Shown here: positions 9,128 through 16,496 of the stretch, piece by piece | How positions within the stretch are numbered: the first letter of the stretch is position 1 | How the letters are laid out: each line of letters starts with the position of its first letter | Assembly (NCBI RefSeq): GCF_002933775.1 | Contig: NZ_BEWV01000206.1 | Coordinates: 62,001-126,000 of the forward strand | Reading direction: 5' to 3' | From: Prevotella sp. MGM1 | GTDB lineage: Bacteria > Bacteroidota > Bacteroidia > Bacteroidales > Bacteroidaceae | DNA length: 64,000 nucleotides | Notes under the pieces: generated by a model | Database searches by the model: none | Seen by the model: the letters and a program-made list of their open reading frames with translations, nothing else | What the model was told of the DNA's origin: nothing | Program-made: the position numbers and the translations under genes

Positions 9128-10315
9128 CTAATATAAAAATCCCAACAACCATAGCGGTATTTGATTTCCTTTTCCTATTTCCGTATTATATCTTGCGTAA
9201 ATAACATCCGGGCTGTATCTGATTCTTGCCTGTGAAGTTGCGTCACAAATCCTGAATTTCAGATTTCCATCCACTGTGTAATGACAATCCCTGATGCCTT
9301 GATTTATTATGTGGTCTTTCCACATCGAATTTACGAAAAACGTCTCCATCGTATCCTGTGTCTCCACTTTTATCGGATATATGGCATACATAAGGTTGGA
9401 ATTGTGCATCATCACCTTTGAAGGCTTTTGCGGATAGTCATGTCCCACTGGATATATAATATTAATCAGTCGTGCCTCAGCCAAATTCTTTATATAGTTC
9501 ATTACCGTGGCTCTGCTCGTCTCTATATCATTTGCCAACAAACTTATATTGGGTGCTTTCGGACCGTCTATAGCCAAGTGATAAAACAGTTTTTTTATTT
9601 TCGTAAGATATTTCAGTTCAATCTTCTTCACAAGCAATATGTCAACCTCTGTCATCATATTCATTGTCTTCAACAAATTTTCAGAATAGTTGCGATGCTC
9701 CTGAAAAAACGGGTAAAAACCATGATGGATATAATCATTGAAGTATTTTCCTGGAGAAACTTTCGGCAAAATCTTCTTTACTATTTGTTCATGGCTATCC
9801 AATATCTCGTCAAGCGTATATGGCTCAAAATTATTTCCTGTCTGCAAATTTATGAATTCCCGAAAAGAGAAACCACGTAGATTATAACTTTCCACAATAC
9901 CGTTAAGCTCCGGATTTTCCTCTTTAAGACGCATTACGCTCGAACCGGTAAACACGATTCTCAGGTTTGGATAATTATCATAGCATTTACGCAATTCTTT
10001 GCTCCAATCAGGCTGTTTGAATACTTGATCGATTAACAGTACGCGCCCACCGTTTTTATAGAACTTTCCTGCAAAATCGGCAAATCCACGCCCTTGAAAA
10101 TAGAAATTATTCATATTGACATAAAGACACTGCCGATCTGTCAAGTCGAAGTTCTCTTTGGCATATTGTAACAGGAAAGTAGTCTTTCCGACTCCTCTCG
10201 TACCTTTTATGCCAATCATACGAGCCGACCAATCAATCTCATCCATCAATGTACGACGAACAGGCGCATTCGTATGCTCAACCAAATACTTGTGAGTTCT
10301 AAAAAAAACTTCCAT
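9128..10315 (-). CDS. AAA ATPase with DUF4143-like C-terminal region
   Basis: A 395-residue ATP-binding protein of the AAA_14/DUF4143 type that is abundant in Bacteroidetes and has no settled function. Visible are Walker A GTRGVGKTTF at about 38-47, a Walker B-like VLLIDQV near 92-98 in which the usual acidic residue after Asp is Gln, and a sensor-like IVFTGSSV near 120-127. A winged-helix-like segment follows near 255-290 (SLLANDIETSRATVMNYI), and the C-terminal half resembles DUF4143. No partner gene with an obvious toxin or nuclease role is next to it. It has its own fully consensus promoter, so it is expressed separately from the divergent ATP-grasp gene. A toxin-antitoxin or defence role is sometimes proposed for such ATPases; nothing here supports one. 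Confidence 0.75.
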   Translation of the reverse strand: MEVFFRTHKYLVEHTNAPVRRTLMDEIDWSARMIGIKGTRGVGKTTFLLQYAKENFDLTDRQCLYVNMNNFYFQGRGFADFAGKFYKNGGRVLLIDQVFKQPDWSKELRKCYDNYPNLRIVFTGSSVMRLKEENPELNGIVESYNLRGFSFREFINLQTGNNFEPYTLDEILDSHEQIVKKILPKVSPGKYFNDYIHHGFYPFFQEHRNYSENLLKTMNMMTEVDILLVKKIELKYLTKIKKLFYHLAIDGPKAPNISLLANDIETSRATVMNYIKNLAEARLINIIYPVGHDYPQKPSKVMMHNSNLMYAIYPIKVETQDTMETFFVNSMWKDHIINQGIRDCHYTVDGNLKFRICDATSQARIRYSPDVIYARYNTEIGKGNQIPLWLLGFLY

Positions 10316-10341
10316 TCCTATTTGCTTATGTTAATTAGCTG

Positions 10342-10373
10342 CAAAGATAATGATTTAATTCGTAAATTGCAAA
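10342..10373 (-). promoter_or_regulatory. Consensus promoter of the AAA ATPase gene
   Basis: On the minus strand TTTG (10370-10373) and TATCTTTG (10342-10349) are separated by exactly 20 bases, a full match to the Bacteroidetes primary-sigma promoter. The leader to the ATG at 10315 is about 20 bases. Confidence 0.85.
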
Positions 10374-10404
10374 CTCAATATTACAAATTATCAAAAAAAA
10401 TTAT

Positions 10405-10412
10405 TAAATTTG
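10405..10412 (+). promoter_or_regulatory. -7 element upstream of the ATP-grasp gene
   Basis: TAAATTTG matches TAnnTTTG. It overlaps the first codon of the longest reading frame (TTG at 10410), so that long start cannot be right; the ATG at 10446 leaves a leader of about 25 bases. The -33 position reads TTAC, a poor match. Confidence 0.6.
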
Positions 10413-10445
10413 TCGGCAAATATTACAAAATTACAAACTACTTGC

Positions 10446-11525
10446 ATGACACTGCATGTCTTCAATCCGGAGCATGATATTGCTTTGGCACAAAACACAA
10501 TCAATTTTACCGCACCGCAAGCCGCAAAATGCTTGCGGAAAGATATCGGCTTCATTGCCGCCTTATGGGCTAATGATGGAGATTACGTATTGGTGGAAGA
10601 TACCGATCGTGCAAAAAAGGCTTTTTATCAATTTACTTGCGAGCTTGCCGAAACCGGTATAGACCGTACATTCCATGGAGTGGAATTTATTTCCAATGAT
10701 ATGCTTCACTCTTTACAGATTGACAATATCACTACATGGGGATGGGATTTTGCCATAAGAAATGAACTAATGAGAAACGGAATCGATAGCAGACTATTAC
10801 CGGAACCAACTGAAGTTAACATTATCAGGCAGTTATCTCATCGTTCGACAGCCGCATCGGTACTCAAATCTATAAACTTGCCAGACACTGTCGGTATAGC
10901 ATATACATGTATGACTGAGGGTGAGGCTTTCGGTCACGTCTCAGATTTCGGGGCGGCAGTCCTTAAAGCTCCATGGAGTTGTAGTGGGCGCGGGCTGCGA
11001 TTTGTATCTCCCGCGGATATTACGCCGCATATTGTAGGATGGGTTAGAAACATAATAAAGAACCAGGGTTGCATTATCATTGAACCTCATTACGATAGAA
11101 TATGCGACTTCGGCATGGAATTCCGGTGCGCCGAAGATGGTAAAATCGTTTATGATGGACTGTCCGTTTTCAATACCGAGCACGGCTCTTATACAGGAAA
11201 CATCATTGCGACGGAATACTTTAAGGAAAGCATGCTAACACATTATGTTTCAAAGCAATTACTTGATAACATTAAAGAAATGATACAATTTAAATGCGGC
11301 GAGATATACAGTGGTAAATATTGTGGGCCGTTTGGTGTTGATATGATGATAGTACGGGAAAATAATACAGGAAAATGCAAAGTTCATCCGTGTGTGGAAA
11401 TAAATCTCAGACGGACAATGGGACACGTCGCACTGTCTTTATCACAATATGCCGACAACAAGACAAAACCACTTTTTTGTATTGAGAAAGACAAGAATTA
11501 CCAATTAAAACTTAATTTTATATGA
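10446..11525 (+). CDS. ATP-grasp fold protein of unknown substrate
   Basis: A 359-residue cytoplasmic protein. It has features of ATP-grasp ligases: a strand-lysine followed by a glycine-rich loop (VLKAPWSCSGRGLRF, near residues 167-181), and an acidic metal site in CVEINLRRTMGH near 328-339, where Glu and Asn would bind Mg. The N terminus carries a distinctive VFNPEHDIALA segment. ATP-grasp enzymes join a carboxylate to an amine or thiol through an acyl phosphate; the substrate here is unknown. I recall similar conserved hypothetical proteins in Bacteroidales, but no named enzyme. The ATG at 10446 was chosen because the longer frame runs into the promoter. Its stop overlaps the start of the secreted GH43 gene (ATGA, 11522-11525), so the two are translationally coupled, an odd pairing of a cytosolic ligase with an exported glycosidase. 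Confidence 0.7.
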   Translation: MTLHVFNPEHDIALAQNTINFTAPQAAKCLRKDIGFIAALWANDGDYVLVEDTDRAKKAFYQFTCELAETGIDRTFHGVEFISNDMLHSLQIDNITTWGWDFAIRNELMRNGIDSRLLPEPTEVNIIRQLSHRSTAASVLKSINLPDTVGIAYTCMTEGEAFGHVSDFGAAVLKAPWSCSGRGLRFVSPADITPHIVGWVRNIIKNQGCIIIEPHYDRICDFGMEFRCAEDGKIVYDGLSVFNTEHGSYTGNIIATEYFKESMLTHYVSKQLLDNIKEMIQFKCGEIYSGKYCGPFGVDMMIVRENNTGKCKVHPCVEINLRRTMGHVALSLSQYADNKTKPLFCIEKDKNYQLKLNFI

Positions 11526-13174
11526 AAAAATTACCATTATTACTAATCTTTTCGGCACTTACCCTAAGTTCTCAGGCGCAGTACCGTTCTGAAGTATGGT
11601 GTCCGGATCAAGGCGACGGAACCTACATTAACCCGATTATCAATGCGGATTACAGTGACCCTGACGTTTGTGTCGGTGCTTCAGGAACAGATTTTTACCT
11701 TACGGCCAGTTCGTTCAACTGTATTCCCGGTCTTCCCATTCTACACTCGAAAGATTTGGTCAACTGGGAAATTATCGGCCATGCGCTTACAGAGCTGACA
11801 CCTAAGGAAGTCTTTGACAAAACCGCTCACGGCATGGGCGTATGGGCACCAAGTATCAGGTATCATAACGGAGAGTATTATATCTATTGGGGAGATCCCG
11901 ACTATGGTGTATATATGGTAAAGACAAAAGATCCGGCAGGGAAATGGGATGATCCAGTTCTGGTGATTGCCGGCGAAGGAATGATAGATACGACTCCGCT
12001 GTGGGACGATGACGGCCGTTGTTATCTTGTAAACGGATGGGCCGGAAGCCGCGCCGGATTCAAGAGTATTCTCTCGGTACGTGAGTTGTCTCCCGACGGA
12101 ACCAAAGCCATCAGCGACCCCGTTATTGTTTTTGACGGAAACAATGAACATCGGACAGTAGAAGGACCTAAGTTTTATAAACATGACGGGTGGTACTGGA
12201 TCATGGCTCCTGCAGGCGGTGTTCCTACCGGTTGGCAATTGGCTATGCGTTCGAAAAGCCCTTACGGTCCTTATGAGCATAAGATAGTCTTGGCTCAAGG
12301 CAAAACGAATATTAACGGCCCGCACCAAGGAGGATGGGTACATACCGCACAAGGAGAAGATTGGTTTTTACATTTCCAGGACAAGGGAGCATACGGACGT
12401 GTTGTTCATCTTCAACCGGTAAACTGGGTCAAAGGATGGCCGGTAATGGGTAAAGCCAAGAATGGAGAATTATGCGGAGAACCAGTGACAAGATATAAAA
12501 AACCGAATGTAGGGAAAACATATCCTATTCAGAATCCTGTTGAAAGCGATGAGTTCAACAGTGTGACATTAGGCAAACAATGGCAGTGGCATTCCAATTA
12601 TGATCAAAGATACGGTCAACCGACTCCATACGGCTTTTTCCGTATGTATACACATAAGCTGAGTGACAAGTTCGTAAACCTTTGGGAAGCCCCCAATCTA
12701 TTGCTCCAAAAAACACCAGCGGACTCTTTCACGGCCACGGCAAAAATAAAATTCGCCGCTAAAAAGGAAAATCAATATGGCGGCATTATCATGATGGGAC
12801 TCGATTACAGTGCACTTGTGGTAAAAAGAGTGGGGGACAAGTTTCAACTTCAACAGATCACATGCCAGAAAGCAGACAAGAACAAGCCGGAGACAGTCAA
12901 AGTCATTGCCGAGTTAAATCCTACTGACAAGGATAAAATCAACTACGAACCGGCTATATATGAGGAAATATATCTGCGTCTCACTGTAAAAGAAGGTGGC
13001 ATACTTACGTTCGCATACAGCAGGGACGGCAAAAAGTTCAAAGCGGCAGGCGATGAGTTCAAGATGCGTGAAGGCAAATGGATTGGTTCTAAATTTGGCT
13101 TCCTTGCCGAAGAACCGGCTGGAAAAGGTGTGACAGGATTCATGGATATTGACTGGATTCGTGTGACAAAATAA
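11522..13174 (+). CDS. Secreted glycoside hydrolase family 43 enzyme (beta-xylosidase / arabinofuranosidase type)
   Basis: A 550-residue exported glycosidase. Residues 1-19 are a signal peptide ending SSQAQ. The five-bladed propeller follows, with the catalytic base Asp in the YSDPDV segment (about 46), the pKa-modulating Asp in MIDTTPLW (about 156) and the acid Glu in TVEGPKF (about 214). A C-terminal beta-sandwich (about 345-550, beginning near ESDEFNSVTLGKQW) is typical of GH43 enzymes with a DUF1349/GH43_C-like module. The family acts on xylosides and arabinosides of arabinoxylan or pectic side chains; the exact subfamily and substrate cannot be fixed by eye. Translation is coupled to the ATP-grasp gene and transcription ends at a 15-bp hairpin 32 bases downstream. 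Confidence 0.92.
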   Translation: MKKLPLLLIFSALTLSSQAQYRSEVWCPDQGDGTYINPIINADYSDPDVCVGASGTDFYLTASSFNCIPGLPILHSKDLVNWEIIGHALTELTPKEVFDKTAHGMGVWAPSIRYHNGEYYIYWGDPDYGVYMVKTKDPAGKWDDPVLVIAGEGMIDTTPLWDDDGRCYLVNGWAGSRAGFKSILSVRELSPDGTKAISDPVIVFDGNNEHRTVEGPKFYKHDGWYWIMAPAGGVPTGWQLAMRSKSPYGPYEHKIVLAQGKTNINGPHQGGWVHTAQGEDWFLHFQDKGAYGRVVHLQPVNWVKGWPVMGKAKNGELCGEPVTRYKKPNVGKTYPIQNPVESDEFNSVTLGKQWQWHSNYDQRYGQPTPYGFFRMYTHKLSDKFVNLWEAPNLLLQKTPADSFTATAKIKFAAKKENQYGGIIMMGLDYSALVVKRVGDKFQLQQITCQKADKNKPETVKVIAELNPTDKDKINYEPAIYEEIYLRLTVKEGGILTFAYSRDGKKFKAAGDEFKMREGKWIGSKFGFLAEEPAGKGVTGFMDIDWIRVTK

Positions 13175-13205
13175 TAAAATTAAAATTCATACAAACCGGA
13201 ACGAA

Positions 13206-13269
13206 ATAAAATCCCGCTTGTCTTGCATATCGCTTTACTGAGGCGATGCTAATTCAAGCGGGATTTTAT
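13206..13269 (+). terminator. Terminator of the ATP-grasp/GH43 unit
   Basis: Perfect 15-base arms (13206-13220 and 13255-13269, containing ATCCCGCTTG and its complement) flank a 34-base interior. A further imperfect stem (GCATATCGC with GCGATGC) can extend the hairpin. Confidence 0.75.
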
Positions 13270-13520
13270 CTATATGTAAACATAATGTCAAAGAAAACGA
13301 TTAGTTATAAGTATGTGTTTACGCAAAAAATATTTAAAACGCATCCTTTTATACATTAAAATTTGATTTAAACCAGAGTAACATATGCGCCATGGATAGA
13401 TTTTATGCGTTTGGCATCCCGTCATACTCTATTTAGCAACTAATCACAACGCAACGAGTATCCCAATACATTGCAAGGAGTATCCCGTTGCAATGCATTT
13501 AGATGCTTATTATAACTACA
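13270..13520. other. Gene-free stretch with repeat words
   Basis: No credible coding sequence. It contains AAACGCAT (13337-13344) facing ATGCGTTT (13405-13412), the word ATGCGTTTGGC (13405-13415) that recurs inverted at 38376-38386, and the GCAAC repeat cluster at 13451-13491. Confidence 0.6.
13451..13491. repeat. Two copies of the GCAAC-RRGTATCC repeat
   Basis: GCAACGAGTATCCC (13451-13464) and GCAAGGAGTATCCC (13473-13486) are direct repeats with one difference. The second continues to GTTGC, giving the imperfect palindrome GCAAGGAGTATCCCGTTGC (13473-13491). The same words occur at 38322-38401; AACGCAACGAGTATC (15 bases) is identical in both places. Confidence 0.7.
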
Positions 13521-13585
13521 AAAGCCCCAATAAAGCCGGCTATACATACCCGATTGGAATGTATAGCCGGCTTTATTGGGGCTTT
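13521..13585 (-). terminator. 27-bp perfect hairpin ending a small minus-strand transcript
   Basis: Arms of 27 bases (13521-13547 and 13559-13585, including AAAGCCCCAATAAAGCCGGC) pair perfectly around an 11-base loop. It lies about 60 bases beyond the stop of the small ORF at 13647 and about 160 bases from a consensus minus-strand promoter. The flanking U-runs are short (CTTTT on the minus strand), so it could stabilise an RNA end as well as terminate. The neighbouring protein genes on both sides have their own separate terminators. Confidence 0.65.
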
Positions 13586-13646
13586 ATCCACAAAAGTATT
13601 AAAACCATTATATTATATATCCATATAGTATATAGGATCGTTTTTA

Positions 13647-13727
13647 TCAAAATTCAAGGTTGCGAACAAACTGTTTAAGTTGCCACGTCTTTTTGTTTTG
13701 TAAATAAATATCATTATCTTCATACAT
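13647..13727 (-). CDS. Candidate small protein (26 residues)
   Basis: A 26-codon ORF read from the ATG at 13727 to TGA at 13647. It starts MYEDNDIYLQ, ends FVRNLEF, is rich in Asn, Lys and Gln, and has no membrane segment or signal peptide. I do not recognise it. The case for it being real is its setting. TTTG-N20-TATATTTG lies upstream, with a predicted leader of about 16 bases, the usual distance in this window. A 27-bp perfect hairpin lies downstream, so a transcript of about 225 bases is predicted. The ORF could be fortuitous inside a small RNA; conservation would decide. Confidence 0.4.
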   Translation of the reverse strand: MYEDNDIYLQNKKTWQLKQFVRNLEF

Positions 13728-13748
13728 TTGTCTTTTTGTTTAGTCCTG

Positions 13749-13780
13749 CAAATATACATCATAATATACTATAATACAAA
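13749..13780 (-). promoter_or_regulatory. Consensus promoter of a small transcription unit
   Basis: On the minus strand TTTG (13777-13780) and TATATTTG (13749-13756) are separated by exactly 20 bases, the same full consensus seen for tRNA-Asp and the AAA ATPase gene. The predicted start is near 13743. The nearest annotated minus-strand gene downstream is beyond 10315, behind two hairpins, so this promoter must serve the small unit. Confidence 0.75.
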
Positions 13781-13808
13781 TTTTATCACGATACAATTTA
13801 ATATATAG

Positions 13809-13849
13809 AAAAGAGAGCCGCAAGCAATAATGACTCACGGCTCTCTTTT
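13809..13849 (-). terminator. Terminator of the CE12/GH106 genes
   Basis: Arms AAAAGAGAGCCG (13809-13820) and CGGCTCTCTTTT (13838-13849) pair over 12 bases with a 17-base loop; the minus-strand product ends in a U-run. It is 10 bases after the GH106 stop. Confidence 0.85.
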
Positions 13850-13859
13850 AATTGTGGGA

Positions 13860-16478
13860 TTATTTATATTGATATAAAACGACATTTGAATTGAGTCCGC
13901 TTTCAACCGGTGCCCAATTTTCATATCCGGATTTCTTGTATTTTATACCTACCACATTTATATCTTTAAACTTGCGCCATTTCACTCCCTTGCGGTCAAG
14001 ATCTGAAATTCTGTTGGCCGGAAGATTCGTAACTTCGATACGTACAACATTGTCACCTTTCTTAAAAACATTTCCACAATTCAAAGTGAAAGGCACAGAC
14101 CATGCGCATCCGATAAATTTACCGTTAATATACACTCTCGCACTTTCTCTCACATCACCCAAATCAATCATCCAGTCGGCTTTTGCCTCCTGAGCCGTCA
14201 TATATACATGTGTTGTATATGCTCCAGTTCCCATTGTGACCTTTACAGAATCATCGTCGAGAGTCTCCCATGTCTGTAATTTATCCAGTTTGAAACTCTT
14301 GGATACAGCGGGAGCGCTGTTGCAAAATTCCAAATCCCATTTACCGTTAAGGATTTTTCCCATTCCTGCAATTTCTGTTTTATGCTCAACTGTAGCTCCA
14401 TTTTGTTTGGCATTATATGTTTGCAAAATCATGGATTCACCACTTTTTAGATTGATAAATATACCGTTGTCATCTGTATCCGTAGCATATATTTCACCAT
14501 TTAGAGGATTAAACCATCTGGCATCGACATAACTTACGGTCAGTGGAATGCGGGTTTTTATGTCATTGGGAGATAAGTTGGCTATGAAATAATGATGTCC
14601 GGTGTCGTTCTTGCGGCGTATCATACGCAATCCGTACTTGCTCTTCATTGTCTCAGCCTTGGCTGCCTTGGCCATATCTGCCGCAGAAGTCCCGTATATA
14701 ATCACTGCTCCTTGGGATTTTAGCATATCAATATGCTCACGAACCTTTTGGGGCATACGTCCGCTACCGGGTATTATGAGTGCATGATAGCGAGTTCCGG
14801 CCGCTGTTTCAAGCATACCGTTTTTATAAGACGTGCCCATCAGGTATTTCTCACTAATGTAATCACAGTCATATCCGGCCTTGTCTATTTCAATGATACT
14901 CTTTATAAATTCAGGCGCTTTCTTTGCCATCGAGTGTATGTCAAACTGCATTAACAACGAGCCCGGGCCTTTCCCTTTACGCTCTGCCCACATATCCCGT
15001 ATCGGGAGATAAACGAGGAAATCGTTGTCTGGCTGTCCCATTTGCAAAAAACTCTGGCAACGCTCTATATACTTCATGAAATAAGGAGCATCATGCCAAA
15101 TGCTGTTGGTCGGACTCATATCTATCGATGCATAAAATTTCCATCCAGGCCAGACATCATTTTTGGGTGAATAGCATGTACCATGAAAATACATATTATT
15201 TACGCCGCATGTAAACATCAGGTCGATATCAGGTTTGCATTGTGATAAAGAAGTGCGGAAATGTTCTGTAAGCCATGTGAATGTCTCGCTGCTCACCAAG
15301 GTCTTTCCATTGATATGGGCAGCAGAGGAAGCATATTTCAACATTGAGACATCGCTGTCGTTCTTTTTTGTGAAACCGGTATCCCGGCGCAAGCCTTTTA
15401 TACCAAATTCCGAAAGGCCGAAACCTTCAATTTCCGGAATATCAACAGCCGAATAAACATCAATCAGGTTTGCCGGAGACCCATGAGCCTGATTACGTGT
15501 TTTCGCTCCATGCTTATGTGCCCAAGCTGTCCACTGATTAGTAAAATTCTCCAGCAACAGGTCACTTAGGGTCTCTCTATAATCTACAAGCACTTTATTG
15601 TCTTTATCTTCTACTTCGCCAAGCAACTCCAACAGATGCTCTTCCAATTTATAACCACGGCGAGCCTCAAACTCTTCAAACAGACGTGGAGTCCAGTTCG
15701 CCTTATAAACTTCATAGGAATCGTTAAAGAAAGAGTTGGGGTAGGGCACCTTATTGCTCTCGAATGCCTTATCGAACATTTGAAGATAATTAGCCACGGC
15801 ATTTTTATCAAAATGGTCCATGACATATCCCTCACCACCAGGAGCGGCACGTTTTACTTGCTGACGTGTACGTGAACAATATGCAGATATAATTCTAAAA
15901 CTCTGTTTTTTCGGAGCTTTCTTCCATGTTACAATACCGTTCGCATCTGTCATTGAGGTAAGGTCAACAACCGTTCCATTGCCATATGCCATGACTCTGC
16001 TTAATTTTGCGAACGGCTTCTCTTTTGCATCTGTCACACTAATGTTCACTCCGCCGCGGAGTTCTTTGCCGGTAACAGTAATATCCGTATGGACTAATTT
16101 TGCGGCAGCCTCATTTATTGGAACATTCGGACCGCCAAACGGCCAGCCCGTGCCATTGTTCATGTCAATAAGAAGACCGTTTTTGTTTCCTTCTGATTTA
16201 ACAAACCTGAATGCTTCCATCCAGGGTGAGGACAGGAAACGCAACTCATTCTTCTCATTACCTTGAACGCCATATAAAGGAGTAACTTCCAATGCTCCGA
16301 TACCGACTTTGGAATACTCTTTCATGTTCCATTCTAAATCATTCTCATTCACAGCCGATCCAAGCCACCACCAACGTGCACCGGGTTTTGCCTCAATCGC
16401 AGTAACAGGCCATGATTGGGCGGCCGCATTTCCAGCGACAAACATCAAGGCCATAATTGTCATAAATCTATTTTTCAT
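13860..16478 (-). CDS. Secreted GH106-like glycosidase (probable alpha-L-rhamnosidase)
   Basis: An 872-residue exported enzyme with a signal peptide of about 20 residues ending GNAAA-QS. The mature N terminus has GARWWWLGSAVN and the NNGTGWPFGGP segment typical of the large GH106-like (beta/alpha)8 glycosidases. A C-terminal galactose-binding-like beta-sandwich lies at about 725-870 (DLGDVRESARVYINGK). GH106 enzymes release alpha-L-rhamnose from rhamnogalacturonans. It is 18 bases downstream of a CE12-like rhamnogalacturonan acetylesterase, which supports a pectin role. I am confident of a large secreted glycosidase, less so of the exact CAZy family. Confidence 0.75.
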   Translation of the reverse strand: MKNRFMTIMALMFVAGNAAAQSWPVTAIEAKPGARWWWLGSAVNENDLEWNMKEYSKVGIGALEVTPLYGVQGNEKNELRFLSSPWMEAFRFVKSEGNKNGLLIDMNNGTGWPFGGPNVPINEAAAKLVHTDITVTGKELRGGVNISVTDAKEKPFAKLSRVMAYGNGTVVDLTSMTDANGIVTWKKAPKKQSFRIISAYCSRTRQQVKRAAPGGEGYVMDHFDKNAVANYLQMFDKAFESNKVPYPNSFFNDSYEVYKANWTPRLFEEFEARRGYKLEEHLLELLGEVEDKDNKVLVDYRETLSDLLLENFTNQWTAWAHKHGAKTRNQAHGSPANLIDVYSAVDIPEIEGFGLSEFGIKGLRRDTGFTKKNDSDVSMLKYASSAAHINGKTLVSSETFTWLTEHFRTSLSQCKPDIDLMFTCGVNNMYFHGTCYSPKNDVWPGWKFYASIDMSPTNSIWHDAPYFMKYIERCQSFLQMGQPDNDFLVYLPIRDMWAERKGKGPGSLLMQFDIHSMAKKAPEFIKSIIEIDKAGYDCDYISEKYLMGTSYKNGMLETAAGTRYHALIIPGSGRMPQKVREHIDMLKSQGAVIIYGTSAADMAKAAKAETMKSKYGLRMIRRKNDTGHHYFIANLSPNDIKTRIPLTVSYVDARWFNPLNGEIYATDTDDNGIFINLKSGESMILQTYNAKQNGATVEHKTEIAGMGKILNGKWDLEFCNSAPAVSKSFKLDKLQTWETLDDDSVKVTMGTGAYTTHVYMTAQEAKADWMIDLGDVRESARVYINGKFIGCAWSVPFTLNCGNVFKKGDNVVRIEVTNLPANRISDLDRKGVKWRKFKDINVVGIKYKKSGYENWAPVESGLNSNVVLYQYK

Positions 16479-16496
16479 TATCTTTATTTGTATTAT

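Noticed and set aside
9128..10315. AAA ATPase as part of a toxin-antitoxin or defence module
   Set aside because: Neighbours are PFOR and a divergent ATP-grasp gene with separate promoters; there is no partner that would make a module.
13493..13678. 61-codon plus-strand ORF
   Set aside because: It is created by reading through both arms of the 27-bp hairpin; no plus-strand promoter is seen.
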